DNA of 40,520 bases from Streptococcus sanguinis SK355 (lineage in GTDB: Bacteria; Bacillota; Bacilli; Lactobacillales; Streptococcaceae). The notes beneath the pieces were generated by a model. The model had not been told where the DNA came from. It was given only the letters and a program-made list of their open reading frames with translations, and did not search any database. This document shows, piece after piece, positions 17,880 to 26,157 of the stretch (the stretch's first letter is position 1; every line of letters begins with the position of its first letter). The stretch covers positions 939,477-979,996 of the forward strand of contig NZ_GL890993.1 in assembly GCF_000212855.1 (NCBI RefSeq). Reading direction: 5' to 3'. The position numbers were made by a program, and so were the translations under genes.

Positions 17880-18860
17880 ATGCAACCGAATTATCGTATT
17901 ACAGAGAAGATATTGAACCTAGTTCAGAAAATTTCTGAACTGACTACTCAACTTTCGATTGAAAAACGTAAGCTGTATTTGCGTAAGGAAAACCGAATCC
18001 GATCTATTCAATCATCACTTGCTATTGAGAATAATAGCTTATCACTAGAACAGGTAACGGACATCATTGAAGGCAGGCGTGTTCTTGGTCCGTTAAAAGA
18101 CATTCATGAGGTGCAAAATGCCTATGAAGCCTATGAGCGAGTGTTCAGGCTAAACCCTTATAGTCTGGATGATTTTCTTCTGGCACATGGCTTGCTGACT
18201 AAGGATTTAGTCAGGCGGTCGGGACAGTTTCGGCTAGGGGATGTTGGAGTCTATGATGGCGAGGGAAGAGTAGTTCATGTTGGGGCTAGACCACAGTTTG
18301 TCCCCAATTTGGTCAAGGATTTATTCAAATGGGCAGAGCAAAGCGAGGTCTCGGCCATTGTCAAGTCCTGTATCGTTCACTTTGAGTTAGAGATTATTCA
18401 CCCTTTTGAAGATGGTAATGGGCGAATGGGATGTCTATGGCAGAGTCTGATTCTCAGTCAATGGAATCCAATTTTTGAATGGCTGCCAGTAGAATCAGTT
18501 ATTTATGCTCATCAGCAGGGTTATTATGATGCCTTGACCATCAGCAATGATACTAATGACTCTACAGTATTTACTGAGTTTATGTTGCAGGCCATACTAG
18601 AAACACTAGAAGAATACCAAGAAAAAGCTGATGAAGATGCGGACAGGATACTTCACAAGACATTAAAGCCAAGAGAGTTAGAAATTTATCAGCTGATAAA
18701 AGCTTACTTGGAGGAACATTCACAAATAGCTAATGCAAAAGTACAAGAGATTACAGGATTAAGCGAGGCTACAACCCGTAGATATTTGAATATATTTGTA
18801 GAATTCGGTCTTCTGAAAACAAGTGGAACAACGCGAGATCGGGTCTATCAGTTAGCTTAA
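17880..18860 (+). CDS. Fic family protein (probable AMP-transferase), self-inhibited class
   Basis: The 326-residue product has the complete Fic motif HPFEDGNGR (residues 174-182), in which His174 is the catalytic base. An N-terminal inhibitory helix carries S46-x-x-x-E50-N51, the S/T-x-x-x-E-G/N signature of class II Fic proteins. The C-terminal part (about 250-326) looks like a winged helix with GLSEATTRRYLN. Such proteins usually transfer AMP to a protein; the target is unknown. AAAGGAG precedes the ATG. No separate antitoxin is needed given the built-in inhibitory helix. Confidence 0.88.
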   Translation: MQPNYRITEKILNLVQKISELTTQLSIEKRKLYLRKENRIRSIQSSLAIENNSLSLEQVTDIIEGRRVLGPLKDIHEVQNAYEAYERVFRLNPYSLDDFLLAHGLLTKDLVRRSGQFRLGDVGVYDGEGRVVHVGARPQFVPNLVKDLFKWAEQSEVSAIVKSCIVHFELEIIHPFEDGNGRMGCLWQSLILSQWNPIFEWLPVESVIYAHQQGYYDALTISNDTNDSTVFTEFMLQAILETLEEYQEKADEDADRILHKTLKPRELEIYQLIKAYLEEHSQIANAKVQEITGLSEATTRRYLNIFVEFGLLKTSGTTRDRVYQLA

Positions 18861-18861
18861 A

Positions 18862-18894
18862 AAAATCCGCTCAAAATCCGCTCAAAATCCGCTC
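18862..18894. repeat. Three tandem copies of an 11-bp repeat
   Basis: AAAATCCGCTC occurs three times without a gap (18862, 18873, 18884), right after the fic stop codon and before the terminator. A single further copy stands at 20902 before another terminator. Confidence 0.9.
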
Positions 18895-18896
18895 AT

Positions 18897-18930
18897 AAAC
18901 CTCAGCTAATTTTCGAATTGGCTGAGGTTT
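18897..18930 (+). terminator. Rho-independent terminator of fic
   Basis: A 15-bp stem with one wobble pair (18897-18911 with 18916-18930) closes on a TTCG tetraloop and is followed by ATTTTTAG. The stem sequence CTCAGCTAATT recurs in the terminator at 20915. Confidence 0.9.
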
Positions 18931-19285
18931 ATTTTTAGATTAAGTCGAAGAAAGGCATGATAAAAATGTCTTTTTGTTTTGTGATTTGAAAAGCAAGTCA
19001 TATCAGCGAGGTCATTTTAACAGTCAAAGTGAAAAATCAGCCAACTACTCTAAACCCTTGATATAACTGACTTGCAACTGACAGTTGACAATGATTCCAA
19101 GTTCAATCACTCAAAAAGCAACTAGATTTTTTCTTTATTCCAAGTCCAGTCGCTAGAAAGGCAACTGGCTTTTTTGTTAATCTGAAAGCAGAAGCCGAGT
19201 TTTTGATTTCGGAATGAACGAGTCGCTGTCTTTGAAGATTTGGATCAAAAACTTGAGTTTAATTATATTATAAGGAGGTATTCTC
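18931..19285. other. Spacer with palindromes but no gene
   Basis: This stretch has no recognisable gene. It holds a perfect palindrome CAACTG-A-CAGTTG (19075-19087) overlapping a TTGACA (19085-19090), and an imperfect hairpin around 19146-19172 followed by six T (CCAGT with ACTGG). A possible operator and an attenuator-like structure before the CPBP gene are suggested, but no complete promoter is clear. Confidence 0.35.
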
Positions 19286-20116
19286 ATGAATACAGAAACA
19301 ACTATCAAACCACAACCCAAACTAATTTTGCCGTTCCTGGCTTGGAACTTCGGCTGGACATGGGGATTCTGGCTATTGGACATTATCCTCAAAAACCTTT
19401 GGCCAGACAGTCCACCTACAGCCTATCTAGCTCTTGAAGCTATTCTAAATGGTATTGCTATGTTTGGGCCTATGCTGGCCAGCCTGATCGTACTGAAAAA
19501 GAAAGGCTTCAAGGCCATTTGCTCCTATCTCTTTTCAGGCAAGAAAGAGACCTGGCTCTACTTGCTAATCTATGGTGGCGGTCTGACCGCCTTCTATGCC
19601 CTAGCTTCTGGCGGCAAGCTGGTAGACGGCGCTTTAGTAAGATTTCCTTGGTTTTTTATCTATTGTATTGTCCTATCGGGCGGGATTGAAGAATTCGGCT
19701 GGCGCGGCTTCCTACAGCCGGCCTTGGAGAAAAAGTTTTCTTTCTTTGTCTCTACCTTGATGACCGGTATTATTTGGGCCATCTGGCATATTCCTCTCTG
19801 GTTTTACGATCGCTTTTATGATCGAAGCCAGGACCTTTTCTCAGTTTTTATCATTTTCAGTATCCTTCTATCTTTTTGGCTTGCAGCTCTGTATAAGAAG
19901 ACCCAGTCTGTCCTTGCTTGTAACATCTTTCATGCACTCTCCAACACTCTCATCCCGACTTTTGTTGGAATAGCTCAAGCTAACAATTTGGATTTTTCTC
20001 AAGTTAATCCCTTCTTTTACTTTGGAGGTGTGATTCTCCTGACACTTTATAGTATCTATCTCTGGTATCGGACGGATAGGGAGGAAAAAGCTCTTCCATC
20101 TAAGGAAGAAGTCTAG
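19286..20116 (+). CDS. CPBP family intramembrane metalloprotease (CAAX protease/Abi type)
   Basis: This 276-residue membrane protein has about seven to eight helices. The signature residues of the family are in place: E135-E136-x-x-x-R140 (GGIEEFGWRGF), His168 (IWAIWHIPLW) and His216 (NIFHALSN). In streptococci and lactobacilli several relatives confer bacteriocin self-immunity, while others are of unknown role. AAGGAGG precedes the ATG by seven bases. Its position beside a two-component system and lantibiotic-type ABC modules would fit immunity, but this is inference. Confidence 0.88.
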   Translation: MNTETTIKPQPKLILPFLAWNFGWTWGFWLLDIILKNLWPDSPPTAYLALEAILNGIAMFGPMLASLIVLKKKGFKAICSYLFSGKKETWLYLLIYGGGLTAFYALASGGKLVDGALVRFPWFFIYCIVLSGGIEEFGWRGFLQPALEKKFSFFVSTLMTGIIWAIWHIPLWFYDRFYDRSQDLFSVFIIFSILLSFWLAALYKKTQSVLACNIFHALSNTLIPTFVGIAQANNLDFSQVNPFFYFGGVILLTLYSIYLWYRTDREEKALPSKEEV

Positions 20117-20144
20117 CATTTTATGAAGAGATGACAATCAGACT

Positions 20145-20172
20145 TTGCAGTCTCTCCGCCTTGTGCTATAAT
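20145..20172 (+). promoter_or_regulatory. Promoter of the XRE regulator gene
   Basis: TTGCAG (20145-20150), a 16-base spacer and an extended -10 TGC-TATAAT (TATAAT at 20167-20172). Confidence 0.7.
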
Positions 20173-20225
20173 AAGTTTCAATGAAAGAAAGTATAAAAAA
20201 TAAGAAAGAGTAGGTAAAACAATCC

Positions 20226-20843
20226 ATGAATCTATCAGACAGAATCCAGTACCTGCGAAAAGTGCGGGGCATTTCTCAGGAGGGGCTAGCCGAAAAACTC
20301 GGTGTGTCTAGACAGGCCGTTTCCAAGTGGGAGAGCGAGCAGAGTATGCCTGATTTGGATAAGATCATTTCCATGAGTGACTATTTTGAGGTGACCACAG
20401 ACTATCTGCTCAAGGGAATTGAGCCTGTAGTCCAGAAAGAGGAAGAGCAGTCAATCAAGCACAGGAGAATAGCCAGCAATATTTGCTATCAGCTCTCTCT
20501 TGGCTTTGTCGGTCTGGGCATCATCCTCTCCATTATCCTAGCTGATTTTCTCAAGATCAGTATCTTGCTAACGCCGGTGCTGATCGTTCAGGGAGTAGGG
20601 CTGCTGGTGTGGGGAACGGGCCGCAATCTATCCGAGGTAAGACCTTCTTTTCAGGTTAAGCTAGCCTTGATTTTATTCTTGCTCTTTGTTCCCCTCGGAT
20701 TTCTATCTAATGTTCTTTTTCCTCTGGGCAAGATCTTTCCATATCCGACCAGTTTGGCAGCTAGTCTTACCTTTGTCACTTTCTACCTTATCCTAGGAGT
20801 CTGCATCAGTCTGTTCTTGAAAAAGCAAGATTGGAAGCAGTGA
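20226..20843 (+). CDS. XRE family regulator with C-terminal membrane domain
   Basis: The 205-residue product starts with a Cro/C1-type helix-turn-helix (RIQYLRKVRGISQEGLAEKL, then VSRQAVSKWE, residues 5-60). Four hydrophobic segments follow from about residue 85 to the end (KKQDWKQ). Membrane-attached XRE proteins of this kind often regulate adjacent transporter or protease genes. The ribosome site is weak. It follows the CPBP gene but has its own promoter and a terminator behind it. Its target is unknown; the CPBP gene is the nearest candidate. Confidence 0.87.
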   Translation: MNLSDRIQYLRKVRGISQEGLAEKLGVSRQAVSKWESEQSMPDLDKIISMSDYFEVTTDYLLKGIEPVVQKEEEQSIKHRRIASNICYQLSLGFVGLGIILSIILADFLKISILLTPVLIVQGVGLLVWGTGRNLSEVRPSFQVKLALILFLLFVPLGFLSNVLFPLGKIFPYPTSLAASLTFVTFYLILGVCISLFLKKQDWKQ

Positions 20844-20901
20844 AAGAAAGCCGATAAAGAGGGCTAGACCAGAAAGGGTGAAATCTGCTCATCATCCAAT
20901 T

Positions 20902-20950
20902 AAAATCCGCTCAAAAAAACTCAGCTAATTTAGTGATTAGCTGAGTTTTT
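20902..20950. terminator. Bidirectional terminator preceded by the 11-bp repeat
   Basis: AAAATCCGCTC (20902-20912) is followed by a perfect 15-bp stem (20915-20929 with 20936-20950) and a 6-base loop. Flanking A and T runs allow it to serve the XRE gene (plus) and the convergent permease gene ending at 20954 (minus). Confidence 0.9.
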
Positions 20951-20953
20951 ATT

Positions 20954-21676
20954 TTACAAATCTCTCTTTTTCAGTGTAGCCAGTCCTGCTAAGCTAAAGA
21001 CCGTGATCAGACTGAGAGCAAAGATAGCTGTTTTGATGATGACACTTGGTATTGAAGCGTCTCCGTAGACGAACTCCATCTTGATAGCCTTGAACCATTC
21101 ATTATTGGCATCAACCATTTGACTAGGGAGGCCGAGTAAGATGTAGGTCATGATATAGGTGATAAAGACGACACTATAGTTTCGAGTCAAGTAGAGGACA
21201 AAGCTGGTAATGCAGTACCAAGCATAGGTACAGATGACCTGCATGACAAAGAGTATTGCGAATTGTCCCCAGAAATTAACTGGCAGGGTTCCCATATTAC
21301 CACCGGTTCGGACAAATTCGATGACAATACCAAAAATGTAGAGTAGTATGAACTGCATAGGAAGTAAGCTACCGATAGTCAGTGATTTAGAGAAGTAATA
21401 CTGGGTCCGAGTCTTGCCTGTAGTCAGGTTATTGTGATAAAGTTTGTCATTGAGATCAACACCGAGAAGCAAGCTAGTCATGACATTGCAGGCAATAAAG
21501 AGCATGCCGCTGTTGTAGGAGACGACATCTATGGCAAAAAAGATACCGTTGTCGGAACTGACAACTTTGGAAGTGAAAATGCCGAGGAGAATTCCAAAGA
21601 TGCAGAAAGCCTGCACTCCCCAGAATCCTACGGAGCGGAAGAGACGGTAGTAATCCGCCTTGATACTATTAAACAT
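20954..21676 (-). CDS. ABC-2 type permease, module 1
   Basis: This 240-residue membrane subunit has six predicted helices and the KADYYRLFRSVGFWG start and KKRDL end shared by the other permeases in this cluster. It belongs to the BcrB/MutE-like permeases of bacitracin and lantibiotic exporters. It overlaps the ATPase gene by 8 bases and has AGGAGG before its ATG. Together with the ATPase at 21669 it would form a complete exporter or immunity pump; the substrate is not evident. Confidence 0.87.
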   Translation of the reverse strand: MFNSIKADYYRLFRSVGFWGVQAFCIFGILLGIFTSKVVSSDNGIFFAIDVVSYNSGMLFIACNVMTSLLLGVDLNDKLYHNNLTTGKTRTQYYFSKSLTIGSLLPMQFILLYIFGIVIEFVRTGGNMGTLPVNFWGQFAILFVMQVICTYAWYCITSFVLYLTRNYSVVFITYIMTYILLGLPSQMVDANNEWFKAIKMEFVYGDASIPSVIIKTAIFALSLITVFSLAGLATLKKRDL

Positions 21677-22601
21677 GAGTGTTTCCTCCTTGTTGGTTGA
21701 TTAAGTCTGTAAAGTATTTTTCTAAGTCTTTGTGGGCGTAGTAGATTTCCCCGATTGGGATGTCGGCTAGGACTAGTTCCTTGGCAATCTTGCGAATTTC
21801 TTGTACCTTACCGGAAATATGCAGCTCATCTTCCTTGTTGGTCGGTCTGAGCTGGTAGCCTAGCTTGTCTTGCACTAAATGAGCAGCTTGCTTGATATTA
21901 TCCGTTTTGAGGATGATATAGTCGCCGCTTTCTCGGTCAAATTCTTCCTTAGACAGCTCCTTGATGAAATGCCCTTGATTGATAAAACCAAAGCGAGTTG
22001 CGACTAGATAAAGCTCGGACAGGATATGGCTGGAAATGATGATGGTGATGCCTAATTCTTGATTGAGGCGCTTGACCATTTCTCTAAATTCCTGAATCCC
22101 AACTGGGTCTAAACCATTGATGGGCTCGTCCAAGATGAGCAAGTCGGGACGCCCCAAAATGGCAATGGCAATGCCCAACCGCTGTTTCATCCCTAGAGAG
22201 AAATTACGGAATTTCTTCTTTCCAGTATCGGTCAGGCCGACATATTGCAGGGTTTCTTTGATGACTTTGTCAGCATTTGGAATGCCCCGGTCGGTACAGT
22301 AGTAGCGCAGATTTTCATAGGCCGACATGTGGGCATGAGCTACAGGGGTCTCGATAACAGATCCAGTATGGCTGAGGGCCTTGGTCCATTCTTGTTGGTT
22401 CTGAGAGCCCAGGACAGATACGGTCCCTCCGCTAGGATAAATGACTTGCGTGATGATTTTGATCAGTGTGGTCTTACCAGCACCGTTTTTACCGATGAGA
22501 CCGTAAATCTCTCCTTTCTTGATGGAAAGACTGACATCTTTCAGAGCATACTGATCACCGTATTTTTTAGTGAGTCCTTTCACTTCTAAAACATTTTGCA
22601 T
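21669..22601 (-). CDS. BcrA-like ABC transporter ATPase, module 1
   Basis: The 310-residue ATPase has Walker A GLIGKNGAGKTT, the BcrA-type signature FSLGMKQRLG in place of LSGGQ, Walker B LLILDEPINGLDP and the switch SSHILSEL. A C-terminal domain of about 90 residues follows, as is usual for bacitracin/lantibiotic-type ATPases. AAAGGAG lies seven bases before the ATG. The gene is first in a two-gene operon whose promoter carries the shared 40-bp element. Confidence 0.92.
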   Translation of the reverse strand: MQNVLEVKGLTKKYGDQYALKDVSLSIKKGEIYGLIGKNGAGKTTLIKIITQVIYPSGGTVSVLGSQNQQEWTKALSHTGSVIETPVAHAHMSAYENLRYYCTDRGIPNADKVIKETLQYVGLTDTGKKKFRNFSLGMKQRLGIAIAILGRPDLLILDEPINGLDPVGIQEFREMVKRLNQELGITIIISSHILSELYLVATRFGFINQGHFIKELSKEEFDRESGDYIILKTDNIKQAAHLVQDKLGYQLRPTNKEDELHISGKVQEIRKIAKELVLADIPIGEIYYAHKDLEKYFTDLINQQGGNTHV

Positions 22602-22636
22602 GATGTTTCTCCTTTAATTACTTTGTTTATACTTTT

Positions 22637-22691
22637 AGTATACAAACTAAATTTCAAATATTTCTCAAGAAATTCTAAAATATTTCTAAAG
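22637..22691 (-). promoter_or_regulatory. Promoter and 40-bp regulatory element of ABC module 1
   Basis: The minus-strand -10 TATACT (22642-22637) is followed upstream, after 9 bases, by the 40-bp element (22652-22691). TCT triplets at 22663, 22674 and 22685 are 11 bp apart. There is no -35 consensus. The element is identical over all 40 bases to that at 24410. Confidence 0.75.
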
Positions 22692-22712
22692 AAATTTAAA
22701 ATTAAAAAGATT

Positions 22713-22743
22713 AAAATGAGCTAGTTAAGAACCAGCTCATTTT
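22713..22743 (-). terminator. Terminator of ABC module 2
   Basis: A 14-bp stem with one mismatch or wobble (22713-22726 with 22730-22743) and a 3-base loop lies directly after the permease stop. On the minus strand it is followed by a T-rich stretch. It separates module 2 from the module 1 promoter. Confidence 0.8.
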
Positions 22744-22746
22744 TTA

Positions 22747-23442
22747 CTATAAATCCTTTTTGTGGAAAGTATAGAGGCTTGCTGCAGTAAAGATTGTTCC
22801 TAAGACCAAGGCGATTAGAATAATTCTTAAGGTTACACCGCTGCTTTGAAGCGTCTCAAAATCAAAGCTCATGGTGAAATGCTGCAGCCATAAAGATTTG
22901 GGATAAAATTGAGCAAGAGCTCCGGTTAAGGATGCGCAGAAAAGGTAACCTCCCAGGGCAGCAATCATAGATTTACTCAGATAAAGAATAAAGGAAATAA
23001 TAGCTGTCCAAGCAATGACAGTTAGGCACTGCACAAAGAATAGAAGAATAAACTGAAGCAGGAAGGTGACGGATAAATCACCAATACCGTTTAGAATGGC
23101 TGCTAGGATAAAGTTGATGCTATAATAGAGAGCCAACTGCAGGAAGGTTACGCAGACCATGACTAGGGCTTTAGAGACGAAGAAACTGGTACGGGAAACG
23201 CCACTGGTTAATGTATTCTTGTAAAGCTGCTTGTTCAGATCTGTCCCGATGACGACCATAGAGAGGATAATGATGATAAATGTATTATTACCGATAGCGT
23301 TGGACACAGCTTGTATAAGCTGGACAGCATTTAATTTGCCAAAGACTGCGCTCAAGGTCGTCAGTAGAAAGATGAATTCGGTAATCCAAACAGCCTTGGA
23401 ACGAAAGAAACGGTAAAAATCTGCTTGAAAAGTATGTAACAT
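22747..23442 (-). CDS. ABC-2 type permease, module 2
   Basis: This 231-residue paralog of the module 1 permease has six helices, the start MLHTFQADFYRFFRSKAVW and the end FHKKDL. It begins 12 bases after its ATPase gene and should form the channel of the same transporter. No substrate can be assigned from sequence. Confidence 0.86.
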   Translation of the reverse strand: MLHTFQADFYRFFRSKAVWITEFIFLLTTLSAVFGKLNAVQLIQAVSNAIGNNTFIIIILSMVVIGTDLNKQLYKNTLTSGVSRTSFFVSKALVMVCVTFLQLALYYSINFILAAILNGIGDLSVTFLLQFILLFFVQCLTVIAWTAIISFILYLSKSMIAALGGYLFCASLTGALAQFYPKSLWLQHFTMSFDFETLQSSGVTLRIILIALVLGTIFTAASLYTFHKKDL

Positions 23443-23454
23443 GGTTTTTTCTCC

Positions 23455-24363
23455 TTACTGGACTAAATCTGTAAAGTATTTTTCTAAATCTTTGTGAGCT
23501 GCATAGATACCATTGACATGAATGTTGGATAGGGCCAACTCCCTGTTGATGTCATTTAGTTCCTGCTCTTGGGCGACAATGTGCAGTTCGTCAGATTTAT
23601 CAGCGTCCTTGAGCTGATAGTGGAGCTTGCCTTGGATGAGATTGGCAGCCTGTTCTTTATCGCTAGTCTTGAGGACGATATAATCTTCGCTGGCTCGGTC
23701 AAAATCGTCTTTGGTGAATTCTGCGACAAGCTGTCCTTGGTCAATCACTCCAAACTTGGTGGCTACCAGATAAAGCTCGGACAAGATGTGGCTGGAAATG
23801 ATAAAAGTGATTCCCAATTCTTGATTGAGTCGCTGAATCATCAGTCGAAATTCCTTGATGCCAAGAGGATCTAGGCCGTTGATGGGCTCGTCTAAAATCA
23901 TGAGTTCAGGCTTGCTGATAAGTGCAATAGCGATTCCTAGACGCTGCTTCATTCCTAGCGAAAAGTTGCGGAATTTCTTTTTACCAGTATTGCTCAGTCC
24001 GACATAGGCCAGGGTTTCCTTGATGAGCTGGTCGGGCTGGGCAATCTGGTGGACCTTGCAGTAGTAGTTGAGGTTTTGATAAGCAGTCATCTGATTGTAA
24101 GCGACTGGTGTTTCGATGACAGTTCCTATCTTGCGCAGGGCTTCGTTCCATTCCTTAGAGTTCTGCGAACCAAAGACAGACACGGTTCCGCTGTTGGCAT
24201 GAATGAGCCGGCTAATGGTTTTGAGAAGAGTGGTTTTGCCAGCCCCGTTCTTGCCAATCAGTCCATAAATATCGCCTTTCTGAATCGAAAGACTCACATG
24301 ATCGAGGGCGTATTGCTGGCCATATTGTTTGGTAACTTGCTTTACTTCTAAAACAGTTTGCAT
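23455..24363 (-). CDS. BcrA-like ABC transporter ATPase, module 2
   Basis: The 302-residue ATPase is close to the module 1 protein, with Walker A GLIGKNGAGKTT, signature FSLGMKQRLG, Walker B LMILDEPINGLDP and SSHILSEL. The ribosome site before its ATG is poor (GCGAG where module 1 has GGAG), so translation may be weaker. The promoter holds an exact copy of the 40-bp element. Confidence 0.9.
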   Translation of the reverse strand: MQTVLEVKQVTKQYGQQYALDHVSLSIQKGDIYGLIGKNGAGKTTLLKTISRLIHANSGTVSVFGSQNSKEWNEALRKIGTVIETPVAYNQMTAYQNLNYYCKVHQIAQPDQLIKETLAYVGLSNTGKKKFRNFSLGMKQRLGIAIALISKPELMILDEPINGLDPLGIKEFRLMIQRLNQELGITFIISSHILSELYLVATKFGVIDQGQLVAEFTKDDFDRASEDYIVLKTSDKEQAANLIQGKLHYQLKDADKSDELHIVAQEQELNDINRELALSNIHVNGIYAAHKDLEKYFTDLVQ

Positions 24364-24584
24364 GGTATATTCTCGCTTTCTTAGGTTTGATTTTAGTATA
24401 CAAGCTAGATTTCAAATATTTCTCAAGAAATTCTAAAATATTTCTAAAGAAATGCAGAACAACCAATCGGCTGACTGGCTGCTTGGGGTGTTCATTTTTT
24501 ATGTTAAAAGATGTCAAGTTCTCAAAAGCAACAAAGGTTTCAGCAATGCTTTGTGAAGAAGAATAGTCATTGCTAGACCTGTAG
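24364..24584. other. Spacer left by a lost permease gene
   Basis: Besides the module 2 promoter element this stretch holds no gene. Modules 1, 2 and 4 have a permease after the ATPase; here none is readable. A GC-rich inverted fragment at 24463-24486 resembles part of the terminator at 25398. Confidence 0.45.
24395..24449 (-). promoter_or_regulatory. Promoter and 40-bp regulatory element of ABC module 2
   Basis: -10 TATACT (24400-24395), a 9-base gap, then the element at 24410-24449, identical to that of module 1. Confidence 0.75.
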
Positions 24585-25283
24585 CTAGTTAAGCTGTTCT
24601 GGTATAAGTTGAGGGTCGAATTCTTCTTTGGTAAATTCTGTGACAAGCTTGCCTTGTTCCAGAACGCCAAATTTGGTGGCAACCAAGGAAAGTTCAGATA
24701 GGATGTGACTGGAAATGATAAGGGGCGTTCCTAGTCCTTGGCTGATTCGCTGGATCATGAGGTGGAATTCCTTAACATCAATAGGCCCAAGATTATTAAA
24801 AGGCTCATCCAATATCAGCAGGTCTGGATTATCAATAAGGGCGATAGCGATACCTAGCCGCTGCTTCATGCCTAGGGAAAATTCACTGAATGTTTTCTTG
24901 CCAGTCTTGGTCAGTCCGGTGTAAGTTAGGCATTCTTGGATAACCCTATCAGGATTGGCAACCTTTCGATCAATGCAATAATAGAGCAGATTATCAAAGG
25001 CCGTCAGATGCTCGTGGGCAATCGGTGTTTCGATGATAGCTCCGCTTTGCTTGAGCGCCTTCTTCCATTCCTTCTGATTGTCAGCAGAGGAAAAGAGGGC
25101 AGTGGTTCCGTTGCTGGCATGAATGAGCTGGGAAATCATCTTCATCAAGGTAGTTTTTTCACTCCCTTTCTTGCCAATCAGTCCATAAATATCGCCTTTT
25201 TGGATAGATAGGCTGACTTGATCAAGGGACTCTTGCTGGTTGGATTGTTTCGTAATATGTTTAATTTCTAAGATATGCTGCAT
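24585..25283 (-). pseudogene. Decayed BcrA-like ATPase, module 3
   Basis: The 232-residue reading frame aligns with the ATPases of modules 1, 2 and 4 but has lost key features. Walker A reads GKKGSEKTT, with Glu replacing the essential Gly before Lys. The D-loop GLDP has become NLGP. The frame stops after KEEFD, about 70 residues early. The signature FSLGMKQRLG and SSHILSEL remain. No permease follows. It is very unlikely to hydrolyse ATP normally; it could only be a regulator or a dying gene. Its promoter element is still intact at 39 of 40 bases. Confidence 0.8.
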
Positions 25284-25314
25284 GGTGATACTCCGTTTCT
25301 TTGTGCTTACTTTT

Positions 25315-25369
25315 AGTTTACAACCTAGACTTCAAATATTTCTCAAGAAATTCTAAAATATTTCTAAAG
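25315..25369 (-). promoter_or_regulatory. 40-bp regulatory element before decayed module 3
   Basis: The element (25330-25369) differs by one base from the module 1 and 2 copies. The -10 at the same 9-base distance is degraded to TAAACT (25320-25315). Confidence 0.7.
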
Positions 25370-25397
25370 AAATACAGAACCAATCCAAAAGCAATAA

Positions 25398-25424
25398 AAA
25401 AGCAGCCAAAGGGCTGACTGCTTA
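25398..25424 (-). terminator. Terminator of ABC module 4
   Basis: GGCTGCTT pairs imperfectly with AAGCAGTCAGCC around a short loop, and on the minus strand the hairpin ends in six T. It lies directly behind the permease stop at 25428. Confidence 0.65.
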
Positions 25425-25427
25425 AAT

Positions 25428-26120
25428 TTATAAGTCTCTGTGCTGAAAGGCTTGGTAACCACCTAAGAGAGAACCAGCTAGGATAAGGAATAAGAATAGT
25501 TCAGAATTTATCTGAGGGAAAACGATGACGAGGCTAGACTGAAGCATAGTCAGGGCGAAAAAGACGAGATAGCTGGCTAGGGTGGAGCGGGTCAGGTAGA
25601 GAAGACAGGTAACTACGGAACTGCAGGTCATAATAAAGAGAAAGGAGCGAAAGAAAGACAAGGAAAAGCTCCAGAAAAAGTTCTTTGGCATAGTTCCAAG
25701 TCCGTGGAAGAGGCTTCCAAAGATAAAGGCTACAGCAAAGGCTGCTATTAGTTGAAAGATGATAATTATGACAAGAACAGCTATTTTGGATAAGTAAAAT
25801 TCTTTCCGAGAAACCCCGAAAGTTAATATATTGTTGTATAATTTTCTAGTCAGGTCACGACCTAACAGAAAGATAATGAGCACGAGGACAGTAATCATGA
25901 CAAAGGGCAGGAAATCTTTAGCAAGCTCCCCGAGAGCTTCAAATCCTGTCCAACCTTGGATGACTATTTCTTCTGGATCAGAAGATGTAGAGATATAAAA
26001 ATTAAAGTTTCTTTCACCAAGAGAGCTGATGAAAATGAGAAAAAAGAGTAGCCCTTCTATTAGCCAAAAAAGTTTGGAGCGGACAAGCTGGTAGAGCTCC
26101 GCCTGAATAGTATGTAACAT
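25428..26120 (-). CDS. ABC-2 type permease, module 4 (second subunit)
   Basis: The 230-residue protein has about six helices, starts MLHTIQAELYQLVRSKLFW and ends FQHRDL like the related permeases. It is the most diverged of the four permeases. It lies 37 bases behind another permease gene, so module 4 has two different membrane subunits, as in MutEG- or LanEG-type lantibiotic immunity transporters. Confidence 0.85.
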   Translation of the reverse strand: MLHTIQAELYQLVRSKLFWLIEGLLFFLIFISSLGERNFNFYISTSSDPEEIVIQGWTGFEALGELAKDFLPFVMITVLVLIIFLLGRDLTRKLYNNILTFGVSRKEFYLSKIAVLVIIIIFQLIAAFAVAFIFGSLFHGLGTMPKNFFWSFSLSFFRSFLFIMTCSSVVTCLLYLTRSTLASYLVFFALTMLQSSLVIVFPQINSELFLFLILAGSLLGGYQAFQHRDL

Positions 26121-26157
26121 GAAATCTCCTCTGAATGATTAAGATTGTTCCTGCTTT

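Noticed and set aside
24455..24584. A remnant of the missing permease of ABC module 3
   Set aside because: No frame shows the LHTFQADFYR-type start or the KKDL-type end shared by the other permeases.
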